DNA of 64,000 nt from Viola odorata (taxonomy: Eukaryota; Streptophyta; Magnoliopsida; Malpighiales; Violaceae), in NCBI GenBank assembly GCA_963691705.1, contig OY829540.1, forward strand, positions 42,258,158 through 42,322,157. The letters run 5' to 3'. The notes beneath the pieces were generated by a model. That model had not been told where the DNA came from, searched no databases, and saw only the letters and a list, made by a program, of their open reading frames with translations. The first letter of the stretch is position 1, and each line of letters opens with the position of its first letter. This document shows positions 31,646-43,167 of the stretch, one piece after another. The position numbers and the translations under genes are program-made.

Positions 31646-34281
31646 GTCCCTCCCCCTTCAAGAGGATTCATCCTCGAATCCGTGTCTTCCTCATCATCTT
31701 CCACCCAATCACACAAACTTAAATCGGAGATGTTGAAGGTAGTACTTGCGGATCCATAGTCGCTTGGAAGGTCGAGGACATAGGCATTATTATTGATTTT
31801 CTCCACGATAAAAAATGGGTCATCTCCTCTTGCGGAAATTTTGTGACTCCTCAAGGTTGGAAATCTTTCCTTCCTTAAATGTAACCAAACCCAGTCGCCT
31901 ACTTTGAAGGATGCGGTCGTTCTTCCTTGATTCTTCTTGCGGACTAAGCGTTCATTCATTTTCTCTATATTTTTCTTGGTCTGCTCATGAATCTTCTTCA
32001 CCGCTGCTGCCTTTGCGTCTCCATCTAAACTCATGGCATCTTGCAAAGGTAAAGGTGTTAAGTCCAGCGGCGTCAAAGGATTGAAGCCGTAGATTATCTC
32101 GAAAGGTGAAAAACCAGTGCTAGAATGCGTGGCTCGATTGTAGGCAAATTCCATAAAGGGTAGTTGATCATCCCATTTGGTCACATGTTTGCCTACCAAC
32201 GCTCTCAATAAAGACCCGACTGTGCAGTTTACAACTTCTGTTTGTCCGTCGGTTTGAGGATGGCAAGAAGTTGAAAAGAGTAGCTTAGTCCCCAAACGTC
32301 GCCATAACACTCGCCAAAAATGGCCAAGAAATTTTCTGTCTCGGTCACTTACAATGCTTGAGGGCATCCCATGTAAGCGCACGATTTCCTTGAAGAATAA
32401 ATTGGCGATGTAGCTTGCGTCGTTGCTAGTGGTACACGGAATGAAGTGTGCCATCTTGGAAAATCTGTCCACAACAACGAAGATGCAATCTTTCCCTTTC
32501 CACGATTTCGGCAACCCAACCATAAAGTCCATAGAGATATCTATCCAAGGGTGCGAAGGAACGGGTAGAGGCATGTACTCACCGTGGCTTGCAACCTTCG
32601 ATTTGGCCTTGCGACATGTAATACATCGAGACACAATGCGTATCACGTCCCTTTTCATATGTAGCCAATAAAAATGCCCCTTTAATATCTCAAGGGTCTT
32701 CGAAACTCCAAAGTGTCCCATAAGTCCACCGCTGTGCGACTCTAAGACCAATAATTCTCGTATAGAACAATGCGGAATGCACAACCTCTTGTGCTTAAAT
32801 AGATATCTATCATGCTGATAATATTTAGACCCATGTGTCATTGCGCACATTGAGTATATCTCTCCAAAATCAGAATCAAGAGGGTAGAGAGAAATTATGT
32901 ACGCAAAACCGAGAAGTCTCGCACTTAGAGAAGAGATGAGGGCATACCGTCTAGACAAGGCGTCGACTACGATATTCTCCTTTCCTTGCTTATACTGAAT
33001 GTGGTACGGGAATGCTTCTATGAATTCCATCCATGTGGCGTGCCTCTTGTTCAATTTCCCTTGTCCCTTCAGATATTTCAAGCTAAGGTGATCGGTGTGC
33101 ACTAAGAACTCTCGCAGCATAAGATAGTGTTGCCAAACCTCTAAAGCACGTACGAGCGCATAGAGTTCCTTGTCATAAGTGGGGTACCGAAGTTGTGCAT
33201 CCTTTAATTTCTCGCTAAAGAACGCAATAGGTCTCTTTTCTTGCATCAGAACCGCTCCAATGCCGATGCAACTTGCATCGCATTCCACTTTGAAAGCCTT
33301 CTCAAAATTAGGCAATGCTAAAACAAGCGCGGTGCATAGTCTCTCTTTAAGCGTTTGAAACGCTTGTTCCTGCGGTTGCTCCCATGTGAAGCGCACTCCC
33401 TTCTTGGTCAATTCGTTCAAAGGTGCCGCTATAGTGCTGAAATCCTTGACAAAGCGTCTATAAAAGCCCGCTAAGCCATGGAACGAACGTATATCACTCA
33501 CGTTCCTTGGCGTGGGCCACTCCTTAATGACTTTGATCTTTTCTTTATCGACCTTGACCCCTTCCACGCTTACAATGAACCCTAGAAAACTGACTTGCTT
33601 AAGTGCGAATGAGCACTTACTCGCCTTAGCATATAACTGTTTCTCGCGTAGGGTTAAGAACACTTGGCGTAGGTGCGTGCCATGTTCTTCAAGTGACTTG
33701 CTATAGACAAGGATGTCGTCAAAGTACACCACTACGAACTTGCCAATGAACCGCCGTAGCACATGGTTCATAAGCCTCATGAATGTGCTTGGTGCGTTTA
33801 TCAAGCCGAAAGGCATGACCATCCACTCGTAAAGACCGTGCTTGGTCTTAAACGTTGTCTTCCATTCGTCCCCTTCCTTCATTCGGATTTGATGGTAGCC
33901 ACTCATAAGGTCTATCTTTGAGAAGATTTGGCTGCCACTCAATTCGTCTAACATGTCATCTAGCCTCGGAATGGGATGTCGATACTTGATTGTGATCTTG
34001 TTCACGGCCCTACAGTCCACGCACATTCGCCATATACCATCCTTTTTAGGCACAAGGATCACGGGTACGGCGCAAGGGGAAAGACTTTCTCGCACATACC
34101 CACGGCTCAATAAGTCATCCACTTGTCGTTGTAACTCTTTTGTCTCTTCGGGATTACTTCTATATGCTGGCCGATTCGAAATTGTGGAGCCTGGAACAAA
34201 ATCTATTTGGTGCTCGATCCCTCGGATTGGAGGTAAACCCGCGGGCATCTCATCGGGTAATACATCCGCAAATTCTTCCAA
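31564..34281 (-). CDS. pol: Intact RT-RNase H-integrase frame of element D, 905 codons
   Basis: Uninterrupted. RT has the catalytic YFDD at residues 186-189, and RNase H begins FKVECDAS with its Asp near 335. Integrase has zinc-binding His516, His523, Cys553 and Cys556 and catalytic Asp585, Asp646 and Glu682, followed by a GPY-type module (FKVGDWVWLHLRKERFP). All core catalytic residues are present. The start given is only where the open frame begins; the true polyprotein started further upstream in gag, which is lost. A frameshift near 34340 separates it from the protease remnant. It probably cannot transpose by itself without gag and a 5' LTR. Confidence 0.88.
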   Translation of the reverse strand: MEEFADVLPDEMPAGLPPIRGIEHQIDFVPGSTISNRPAYRSNPEETKELQRQVDDLLSRGYVRESLSPCAVPVILVPKKDGIWRMCVDCRAVNKITIKYRHPIPRLDDMLDELSGSQIFSKIDLMSGYHQIRMKEGDEWKTTFKTKHGLYEWMVMPFGLINAPSTFMRLMNHVLRRFIGKFVVVYFDDILVYSKSLEEHGTHLRQVFLTLREKQLYAKASKCSFALKQVSFLGFIVSVEGVKVDKEKIKVIKEWPTPRNVSDIRSFHGLAGFYRRFVKDFSTIAAPLNELTKKGVRFTWEQPQEQAFQTLKERLCTALVLALPNFEKAFKVECDASCIGIGAVLMQEKRPIAFFSEKLKDAQLRYPTYDKELYALVRALEVWQHYLMLREFLVHTDHLSLKYLKGQGKLNKRHATWMEFIEAFPYHIQYKQGKENIVVDALSRRYALISSLSARLLGFAYIISLYPLDSDFGEIYSMCAMTHGSKYYQHDRYLFKHKRLCIPHCSIRELLVLESHSGGLMGHFGVSKTLEILKGHFYWLHMKRDVIRIVSRCITCRKAKSKVASHGEYMPLPVPSHPWIDISMDFMVGLPKSWKGKDCIFVVVDRFSKMAHFIPCTTSNDASYIANLFFKEIVRLHGMPSSIVSDRDRKFLGHFWRVLWRRLGTKLLFSTSCHPQTDGQTEVVNCTVGSLLRALVGKHVTKWDDQLPFMEFAYNRATHSSTGFSPFEIIYGFNPLTPLDLTPLPLQDAMSLDGDAKAAAVKKIHEQTKKNIEKMNERLVRKKNQGRTTASFKVGDWVWLHLRKERFPTLRSHKISARGDDPFFIVEKINNNAYVLDLPSDYGSASTTFNISDLSLCDWVEDDEEDTDSRMNPLEGGGTDANPSTHRTHAAPSCPPLPPLGPMTR

Positions 34282-34285
34282 TAAC

Positions 34286-34676
34286 TCAGAAATAATAGGT
34301 GGGGCAGAATTTGTAGATGAAGAAGAAGAGACAGTAGGGCTTGAAGCGAAGTAGAATCAAAGGCTTACTTGGTTCGCACTTAGAATTGCGCATGGTCAGT
34401 GCTCGCCGAAGATCCTTCCCTTTGGCATAGAGACTTGTTTTCTTCCCGCCAATCTTCACTTCGCTTGGGCTAATCTTATCTTCTTCTTCGCTTTCCTTGA
34501 GCTTCTTAGCAATTTCCCACTCCGCATGGGCTTTCTCAAGCCATTGTTCATCTTCGAACACTTGTGCTGGAGTCAAAGGCACAGGTGAGTATTTGTTGCC
34601 GTCTTTGACTAGCTTGTACTTGTTGGTTCGGCCATCATGTACGGCTTATCTATCAAATTGCCACAGTCATCCCAAC
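34286..34676 (-). pseudogene. Protease-RT linker remnant of element D
   Basis: Reads PLTPAQVFEDEQWLEKAH and KGKDLRRALTMRN, preceded in another frame by the protease C-terminus (CWDDCGNLIDKPYM). The frame differs from that of RT, so one indel lies near 34340, close to a run of TCT codons. It ends at the breakpoint where element D is truncated. Confidence 0.65.
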
Positions 34677-35290
34677 AGATTTTACACGAACGTGTTTATA
34701 ATGTTGTTATTTGAGTTGTGGTGAAGTATAACTATGAGATATTGACGATATATGTAAATTTTACAATTATAAAATTTATAATATTTAATAAATTTAAAAA
34801 TTAATTAATGATCGATATTTATTTAAACTAACGTTACATCATGTGGTATAAAATATATATATACACAACAGGTGGAGATATATAGCACACACCAGGTGGA
34901 GAAGAATAGGTATGAATGGTATAGGTTTTCCCAACTGGAAAAGGACGTATTAATTGTTACTCTTGGATTTTATTAATACGTACGTTATCGGCAATACTTG
35001 ATTTGAATTTGGGATAAATGTAACAGAACAGTTAATTAATTAGCATCTACATAAATTATTGTATATTAATAATATGATGTATAGCTGTTCGCTCTTAAAC
35101 CACTCAAAGCATCTCTGTAATAAAAAAAAAATTAATTACTTATTTCATCACATAAAAAAATAACTCTCTGTAGCTAGCATATATAAAATATTGTATTTAT
35201 ATTTTCAAGAAAAAATTGTAATTAATAATATATAATGTCTTATGTTTATTGACTAATTACTTGAGATGCTAATTAATACAAAATATATTT
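34677..35290. repeat. Duplicated upstream segment, copy 2
   Basis: Matches 25219-25735 almost base for base, with a few short insertions (for example extra TATATACACAACAGGTGGAG near 34860). It would be the upstream region of a third copy of the membrane-protein gene, but the coding part that should follow to the left is replaced by truncated element D. Confidence 0.8.
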
Positions 35291-35436
35291 ATTGACTTAT
35301 TTTCGAGAATTAATGTCTTTTTTATTTACAAAATATGTTAGGTAGTCATTTTTTGCGTGATGGAAGGAGTACTTAAGAGTTAAAATTCTCTATTTTATGA
35401 AAAATATTAAACACGAATTAATTGGTACATACAATT

Positions 35437-38210
35437 TCGGGAAAAAGTTAAATCAGCCCCCAATTTCTTGCTCTGTTACTCACGTTGGCCCCCAACTTAT
35501 CCACCGTAACTCAATTAAACTTTCGTACCCCTAACTTTGCACTAGCACCGTTAACAAATTACCGTTAGTTACATTTTCCTTCCCAATGTGACGTCGTTTT
35601 AAAAATAAAATAAAAAATAAATTTTAAATATTGAAATAGAATAGAAAGTTAATCGAATATGTATTTAACTACATGATAATTATCTAAATATGAAAAAAGA
35701 GAGCTAACTCTATATATATTAATTGAAAGAAAATTAATCGAGGGTTGAGAACTAACTCTATAATCTACCAAATAAAAGTGTATGTACATTATTATACTAA
35801 ATTTGAATTATGTAAAATTTAAAATTATATATTTATTTATTTCTTAGAAAAATAGGGTTAATATATGTGAAAAAATACATGTATTTTTTTCTTTTGTATT
35901 GTTTTAGGTTAGCAATTTAAAGTTGTCTATATTTAATTTACTTAATTACTATTATTATCCTCAATTAAAATTAGTATATTATTAAATTATGTGTTATTTC
36001 TTCTTTAGAAAAATAAATAAAATATATAAAAAATATAGGTTTTCTTTAGCCTTTTTTCAATTAATTGTTATTTTTATTATTATAGTAATTACTTTAGTTT
36101 TAAAGTTGGATTAGATTTTTAGGATATACTTATTAGAGACTGTTTTGGTTTTTTTGTGAAAAAGATGGGTCAGTTAATTTAGTAGTTATTTTAAATATAT
36201 AATTTCTAAGAAACAAAAAAATATATAATTTTAAATTTTACATAATTATAATTTAGCATAATAGTATATATGATTGAGCATTAATTTCTCATATTTTTAC
36301 TGTCTAATTACTTATAAATTGGGCAGTAAAACTATTGATTTCTATGGATTCTCCCTACTTTTGCAGAAATCACTTGGAGGCTAATAAAAATGAGAACATC
36401 TACTGCGGAACACAAATCAGACATTCGAAACTGTCTTGGTCGTAGGCTTGACCAAGACAGCAGCGATAGAGACAGACTGCAACAGAAGACTTTGGGCGAA
36501 GCACAAGGATGCACGGTGGCGTTTGCGATGGATGACGGAATTTGAGGGATCAGCTGCATTGAAGATTATCAGCAAGAATCCTTAACTGGATCTCCCTCTT
36601 GAACAATATTTGATCTTTAAAAAACAACTATCTTTATCTTTAATTTTCTTTTATCCTTATCTTTTATTTTTGAAAGAGATAGAGTAGGACTAGGAAGCAG
36701 TGAAGCTTATAAGCTACTAGAAACATTTTTTAAAGAGGGACTCCTTTTTTCTCTTTTACAGACTGAGATTGTAGACATTTTTTATGCTCCGCACATTCCA
36801 GTTTTGGAATCGACGGATTTAATTTATTTTATGCAATCAACAATTTTATTTTCATCCATGAGTATGTCCAGCTAAGCATTCATTCTTGGTAAGGACTAAC
36901 CGAGTTGCGTCCTATGATTTGTGAGGTCTAATCATGCTTAATAATCTTCATTTTTTGTAACTGTTTGTTTACTGATTTTATAAAACCATTTTTTTGTTAA
37001 AATTTAAAATTGATCACTCTTGTATTATAACATGAAAGTTGTAGTCAACCTTGAAAGGGACGAGCGAAATCGGATAGGCCAAGTAGACAACTAGTCTCGC
37101 ATAGGTTAGAGAAAACAAACAGTATAACTCAGACCATATTGACAACCCAGGGTCTCGACTGTGAGGTAGCTTGAGTTAGGTACCGTCTTTCCCTGTGCAT
37201 TTGATGCTAATTGTGCTACCTTTCAATCAATTCATACCATCAACCAAAGTAGTAAATCCTTTAACCAGCAAGGTGCTAATTGGTTGGGATTGTCTAGTAG
37301 GGAGTACCCGCTAGGAAATTTGAAGAGGAGGGAAGTAGGAGTGTATGGGAGTCCTTGCATTCTATATGAAAATGAAGATAAACATCACTGAATCAATGAT
37401 CAAATCGTAAGGAACGTAGCTCACCAGGTGCCCTTACTGGGAATCTCCATCCCTTGAATTTTCAACACTATTATTTCACCTTGGCCAAGCCCTTGACCAT
37501 GTCCATTTTACTGTTTAATTGTTACTCTTTTGTTTTTAGTTTCAGAATCAAACCAGCAAATCCAGTGACGAGGAAGTCAACTGAAAACTACACACCCGAG
37601 GAGTTTCTGCGGACGATCCTCTTACCACCATCTACAAGCCCTTGTGGGTTGTGATAAGTTGTAACTCTCCCCTGATTTTTATCTATTTTTACAACTATTT
37701 TTTACGCTCTCGATAGACGATCAATATATATATATATATATACTTTATTTGGTAGATTATTAGTAATTTCGTAATTGGGGATAATTAGGTTAGTTATGAA
37801 AATAATTGTTACTTTAATTTAGAAAATTATGTTAGTATTAGGATTTAGAGTTTAGGAAAAACTTATTTATACAATTATTTAATTAGAGCAATAAGAGGAA
37901 AAATATGTCTGGATTGAGATTCAATTAATTTCTTTTCAATTAATATATATATATATAGAGAGAGAGAGAGTTATTTTTTATATTTAATTAGTCATATAGT
38001 TAAATACATATCCGATTAACTTTCCATTCCATTCCAATATTTAAATTTTAAATTTTTTTATTTTTTATTTTTAAAACGACGTCGTTTTGGGAAGAAAATG
38101 TGACTAACGGTAATTTTTTAATAGTCTTAATGTAAAATTAGGAGTACGGGGGTCTAATTGATTAACAGTGGATAAAATGGAAGCCAAAAATTTAAGAACA
38201 ATTTGAAGAT
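35437..38210. mobile_element. Long-inverted-repeat element containing an Athila-type LTR
   Basis: The arm at about 35500-35790 and the arm at about 37735-38160 are inverted copies. Shared words include TTATCCAC, ACGACGTCGTTTT or close variants, GTTAATCG(A/G)ATATGTATTTAACTA and CTACCAAATAAA. The right arm has an extra 150 bases. A second, smaller inverted pair lies within the left side (about 35790-35865 and 36195-36275). No transposase is seen; it could be a MULE- or foldback-type element. Outer ends and target duplication are not certain. Confidence 0.55.
36337..37723 (+). repeat. Solo LTR of an Athila-related element
   Basis: Colinear blocks match the Athila 5' LTR at 41684-43143: AGGCTTGACCAAGACAGC against AGGCTTGGCCAAGATTGC, then GACGAGCGAAA, TTTAACCAGCAA, CAGTGACGAGGAAGTC and GTGATAAGTTGTA. 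It ends GACGATCA at 37723 with no primer site after it, so internal sequence is absent. The left boundary is approximate and no matching 5-bp duplication is obvious. Confidence 0.65.
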
Positions 38211-38370
38211 GGTCTTAAATTAATGTGACTTGAAAAAAAAAATTAAACTCTAGAAATAAGTCATCAAAGTAGTGGTGCACAATAGAAAGAGGAATGTAAT
38301 CTTGACATGCAACACCAACAACAACAAAAAAAAACAAATACTATGCCGCCACTGACAACTTTATAAAGTA

Positions 38371-38633
38371 CTCCCTCCGGACTCTAATGATTGACTTTCT
38401 GAAATAGTAAAAATTCGTAGGACAATGATCTTTGATCTTATTTTATTCCACTTTGTTTCATTTTTACTCCTAATTTTCACTCAAATTACCACACCATCAT
38501 CAAATTGGGTTGATAGTATAATTTATTTTTTTGTCATTTACATAAAATATATATTTCGGAATGCATAAAATGACAAGTATTATGAATAGTAAAAATTCGT
38601 AAAAAACTGACAATTATTGGAGTCCAGATGGAG
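38371..38633. mobile_element. Stowaway-type MITE
   Basis: CTCCCTCCGGACTCTAAT and its inverse ATTGGAGTCCAGATGGAG bound 263 bp flanked by TA on both sides. AATAGTAAAAATTCGTA occurs near both ends in the same orientation. These are hallmarks of Stowaway MITEs, which are mobilised by mariner-type transposases. Confidence 0.8.
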
Positions 38634-39400
38634 TATAAACTACTGCTGAATAATATAGCTTTATAAATAAAAAATTGCAATTGCATGTGGGACTGACTTG
38701 GTAGAAACTATTGGGCTTCCCTTCAAAAGAAAAGAAACTGTATTGGGCTTCAACGGAGGCTCCATCATAAAATGGGCTTTTCTGCTTCGTGTTTATTGGG
38801 CTTTTAAGTACACTTTAAGATGAAATGGACAAGATATGGAACTTTTTAAGATTCAAGTAATCCGTGGAAATTAAGGAAGAACCAAAGTCAAATATTACAT
38901 CCTATTAATTAATTTATACAAAGTTACTAAAAGATGACCAAATACATGCCCACTTTTAATTTTTTTATTTTTAAATTGATTATATTATTTATTACAATTT
39001 ACAATTATAACGTACACTAACCAATTTATCATTTTAAATATTACATTCCATAACAAGTTACTTCATGAGTCATGAATCATGATTTTTAATTTATGATAAG
39101 GGATGAATCATGCATGCCTCCTTGTATGTAGTAAAACAGCGACAGAGAATGACAATATTGGTAGGCAATTTTAGGCATACATATTTTAATTTAGTTTAAT
39201 TAGAGTGACGCAATGACATAGATATTATAGTTAATTAGTGTCCTCATCCTCTAATTGTGATCTTTGTTCTAATTTGTTTAAAAAGAATTACTTTCCTATA
39301 AACACGTAAACTAGTTAATTAATTCAACCAAAAAAATTGTCAAAAATTCAAATTTTACACAACATTCTTGTTCCCTCCAAATCCAGATCAATTGAAAAAA
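38634..39400. other. AT-rich spacer before the mariner remnant
   Basis: No gene seen. The left terminal repeat of the mariner element should lie here if it is preserved, but I could not identify it. Confidence 0.35.
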
Positions 39401-40560
39401 ATGGACTCTGTATATAAATCTAACTTAGTTTGTTTCTCTTCAATTCATCTTCCTGACCTAAATTACGAGTTGCAAGATGAAGAATTTTTTTTTTTGACTT
39501 CGATTTGGAGTTAAATGAACCAAATGAAACTGATGAGGATGAAGACATTGATTCTGGTCTTGGTGTTCATGACAATGAGAGTGGAAATTTCAACTTAGGT
39601 GCGTGACAAGAATTCCATAATTCATTTTAGTATTGTCATGCAATTTTCTATCATTTTATATATAACTTCAATGAATTCTTTTTTAGTATTTATGCTAGTG
39701 ATTTTAAAGAGGGATCCACTGCCATTAGAGGCCCAAAATCTGAACTTACCAACCATCAAATTAGAGCAGTATACCAAGAACTTCTAAAAAGAAGTGTGAA
39801 TGACAGAATGAGGTTTTGTTTATCTATGTTTAATTCACATTCTCTTATTTATTTTATATGCATGACACTATTCACATTGATGAGAAAGAAAACTTACTAT
39901 TTACTGCCAGGAGAAGACTCAACATTAAGGACAAGTAAAATCAAGAATTTTATTCCAAAAGTGATGTTTTCTAGCAGCAGTGGCAAGGCCTAGGTTCAAT
40001 TTTGATGGTACGGAAAGATTGGTTGTTTTCCTTTGGTAACATTTGAACCAACAAAGAGGAAAAACTGTAATAGGGTTGCAGAGACAAGCCAATAACTTCA
40101 GTTACTAGAGATTTCATTAAAGTGTACATTATTCAATTCATGATTCCAGTAATCAAGCGAAAGTGGCCAAGAGAGCATTTTTACCCAATTTACATACAAC
40201 AGGACAACGCCAACACTCACAATTCCTCAAAAATGATTCTGACTCTATAAAAGTTGTTGCTGAAAGTGGATTAAACCTTCAGATCATGTTCCAGCCTCAA
40301 AACTCTCCTAATCTTAACGTTTTAGAATTGGGTTTCTTCACATCAATCCAAACACTTGAGTAGAAAAAAGTTTCTAAAACAGTTGATCAGCTAGTTGATG
40401 CATTGCAGAAGCTTTTTTGAAGAGTTCAATTCTTGTAAGTCCAATCCTCACCTTGCAGTCTTGCATGATTAAGATTTTAAAAATTGAAGGTGGAATTAAC
40501 TACAGTATCAAGCATTTGAGCCAAAAGAAGAAGAAAAGATTATGAGGGGATTCTCTGGAT
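39401..40560 (+). pseudogene. Plant mariner-like transposase, decayed
   Basis: DDD transposase of the plant Mariner group. Visible parts are an N-terminus starting MDSVYKSN with an acidic NETDEDED stretch, HIDEK near 39872 (first catalytic Asp), ARPRF near 39985, QQDNANTH near 40200-40225 (second Asp), and SPNLNVLELGFF near 40305-40340. In the last motif the third catalytic Asp is Asn. The tail TVDQLVDALQKLF follows. Numerous stops and frameshifts occur. It lies 0.8 kb from a Stowaway MITE, but terminal repeats of the mariner itself were not located. Confidence 0.7.
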
Positions 40561-41078
40561 TTTTAGGATTATTGAAAACATAAGAAGTAATTAATGTATA
40601 CACCAAGCCTAACACTTTCCAACATAACAATTAAGAGGGATTAAGGATAATACTATCAAAATTTACAACTATGAGATTTGGAAACTTGAATACAACAACT
40701 ATTTCGCAGGCAAAGTTTCATCCAAATTTGACTATTAAATATGTGGGAGTAATTAGGAAGATTGGGAAGGAGTTTATCCCAATTATATTTTGATACACCA
40801 GTTAACACAATTTTTTAATAAAATTATTAATATCTCAAGTATTATTCTTTATTTGTATCTATAACACTATTCTTAATGTAAATAACTTTTGAAATAGTAT
40901 CTAGCCCACACAATTATGTAGACTTTAACGCATGTTTTGAGGCTGAAGTTTATTATATTTTTTTTGCGAAAGGAAACATGAAATAACATTAAGGCAAATC
41001 AGTGAAAATAAAAGGGGCGTGGAATTTCTTACTCATTCATTTTTTAATTTGGAAATTAAAACTCACCATCCTAACACG
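40561..41078. other. AT-rich spacer
   Basis: No gene or delimited repeat seen between the transposase remnant and the poly(T) that marks the LINE end at 41079. Confidence 0.4.
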
Positions 41079-41683
41079 TTTTTTTTTTTTTTGATAAGCT
41101 GAGATTTTATTAATAGAAGAGGTCATCAAGAACATGACAGAAACAGGAATGGAGCTGCTGTAAAAACAGCAGACCAACACACACACACAACCCGCTACAT
41201 CAGCAACAAAACAGCCACGCGAGCAACAGCTCGAACTAACTAAACTCCGGAGGATTAGGCAATCTCCATACAAGATTTACCCGGCCACAACAAAACAAAA
41301 CAGGCAAGCAGGAGCCCTGCACAACGCACGACGCTGCCCTACAACACACGCAACAAACCCACCAACTCGCTACATCAAAACTCGAGGAAAAAATCCAGGC
41401 TCACCCCATATGATTCACCCCCCAAACATGGAGCCAAGTCGAGGAGAGAAGCATCTGCGAAGACGAGTAAGGGAACTGGGGGTCGCGATTACGGAGCCAC
41501 TGCTGCTCTGTGGCGAAGATGATATTGATCGAACGGAACTCGTAAAAATTCTGGTGGTTAAAGATGACGCCATTACGTTGATTCCAGATAGTCCAGAGGA
41601 TGGCATACGATAAGGTTTTCCACATAGACCTCTTAGGCGATGACAAGGGTCCCAACAGCTCCCCCAACAAGGCCAAAGAGCAG
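41079..41683 (-). mobile_element. LINE 3' end, split from its 5' part by the Athila element
   Basis: On the minus strand a LINE C-terminus (AILWTIWNQRNGVIFN, then STWLHVWG and a stop at 41401) is followed by an untranslated region. That region ends in AATAAAATCTCAGCTTATC and an A-run read as poly(T) at 41079-41093. It stops abruptly at 41684, where the Athila LTR begins. The same-strand LINE pieces at 55703-57800 on the far side of Athila are probably its 5' part. Confidence 0.7.
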
Positions 41684-43143
41684 TGATTGACGTTTATTTC
41701 CATGTGTTTTTACCATCTTAAACTACTTGGTTTAGGGTAAAAGCAATCTCTTTCACGTCAATTTGGTTTCTTTTGAAGGAAGTCTTGGGCAAGACAAGAA
41801 ATGAAGGAAACGGATGCCTTGAGCGACAAAGTGGCAATCTTGGCCGCAGGCTTGGCCAAGATTGCAGAGATAGAGACGTGCTGGTCATGGATTCAAGAAA
41901 GGCGGGTTCGGATCAGGAAGCCAGCTGGCTGTTACGTCCCTTGGATGGACTCTCGGATGTAATCTGATTTGAACAAAAATAATCTCTTAGTATCTTATTT
42001 TATTTCATTTTCGAATTTGAACAATTGGGATTATATCCCTATCTTTTAGCTATTTGAAGTTTGGAATTTGGAAAGGAACGTAGTTGGTGGGGACTCTAAC
42101 CTTGTTAAAGGTTAGGGAAGGTTGTCAATTACGGGATCTTCCTTCTTCCAACTTCTGTTTTGTAAACACTTGGCTGCGAATTCTTTCGAATATCGCATTT
42201 TTAATTTTATTTCATGTTCATCAATTATTTCTTTATTTTTTTTAATTATTATGTCTAGTAGCTAAACACCTAATTCTTGGTAAGGGTTGAGTGAGCATAC
42301 TTGTGATTCGTGAGACCGATCGTTCTTATTATCCTCTCATTCGTAATTGATTCAAGTTCTATTTTAACAAACCGGTTCCCATCTAGGCTAAGACTTGATC
42401 GATCTTAGGCAAGATGACGAATTTGTAGCCAGTCACAAAGGGGACGAGCGAAACCGGAGTGACGCAAGTAGGCAACTAACCTCGTGGGGGTTAGTGAACT
42501 TAGATCGATATAGGTCTAACCAGACTGACAATCTAGGGCTCCGAGTTGGGAGTAGCTTGGCCTAGACTCTGTCTTTCCCTACGCCATTGAGAAAACGCAT
42601 GTGCCTCAAGCCAGCAGCCAATTGGATAAACCCTTTAACCAGCAAAGTGTCCACTGGCCAGGATCACTAGGAAAGGGGGTTCCCTCCAAGTGATTTAAAT
42701 AGGAGGAAAGTAGGATTGGAAAGGGGTTCCTCCCAATCTATAGTAGAGTTATGAGAGAGAAGGAGAAAATCTAAGGTCAATGATCGATTAAACAAGGAAC
42801 GCGCTCACGAATTCGCCCTTACCAGGAGTTTACCTCACGACAGTGCACAACCAACCTCAACCTACAATCTTAGCTAAGATTCCCTTCTGCCTAAGATTGC
42901 ACCCTTTTCATTTAATTATTGTTTGTTCTCTTTTATGCTTTGTTTATCTTAATTGCAGAAACAAAACACCTCAACTCCAGTGACGAGGAAGTCGAGTCAA
43001 AACTATAATTTCCCGAAAGATCTCTATGGACGATCTTCTTACCACAATTTACAAGTCCCTTGTGGACGAGTGATAAGTTGTATTCCTACCCCTCATTTCA
43101 TATATTTTATACAACTAAATTTGATACCCTCGACACACAATCA
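41684..43143 (+). repeat. 5' LTR of Athila element F
   Basis: 1460 bp from TGATTGACGTT to CACACAATCA. The first 710 bases match the 3' LTR at 54992-55702 with about a dozen substitutions, nearly all transitions, and one roughly 18-bp indel near 42015. The preceding bases belong to the LINE at 41079-41683. Confidence 0.88.
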
Positions 43144-43148
43144 AATTT

Positions 43149-43167
43149 TGGCATCATTGTCGGGGAT
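43149..43167 (+). other. Primer binding site of Athila element F
   Basis: TGGCATCATTGTCGGGGAT lies five bases inside the LTR end. It differs by transitions from the TGGCGCCGTTGCCGGGGAT sequence usual for Athila and complementary to Asp tRNA. Confidence 0.75.

Larger units (their letters stand above)
30709..34676 (-). mobile_element. Element D: Reina-like chromovirus, 5'-truncated
   Basis: Minus strand: end of protease, RT, RNase H, integrase, polypurine tract and 3' LTR. The 5' LTR, gag and most of protease are missing. The break at 34676/34677 joins protease sequence directly to the duplicated upstream segment at the shared word AGATTTTACACGAA. The integrase C-terminus ends with a DSRMNPLEGGG-type tail that reads into the LTR, typical of Reina-like elements. 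Confidence 0.8.

Noticed and set aside
39599..39993. Separate small genes of 62 and 65 codons
   Set aside because: They are fragments of the decayed mariner transposase.
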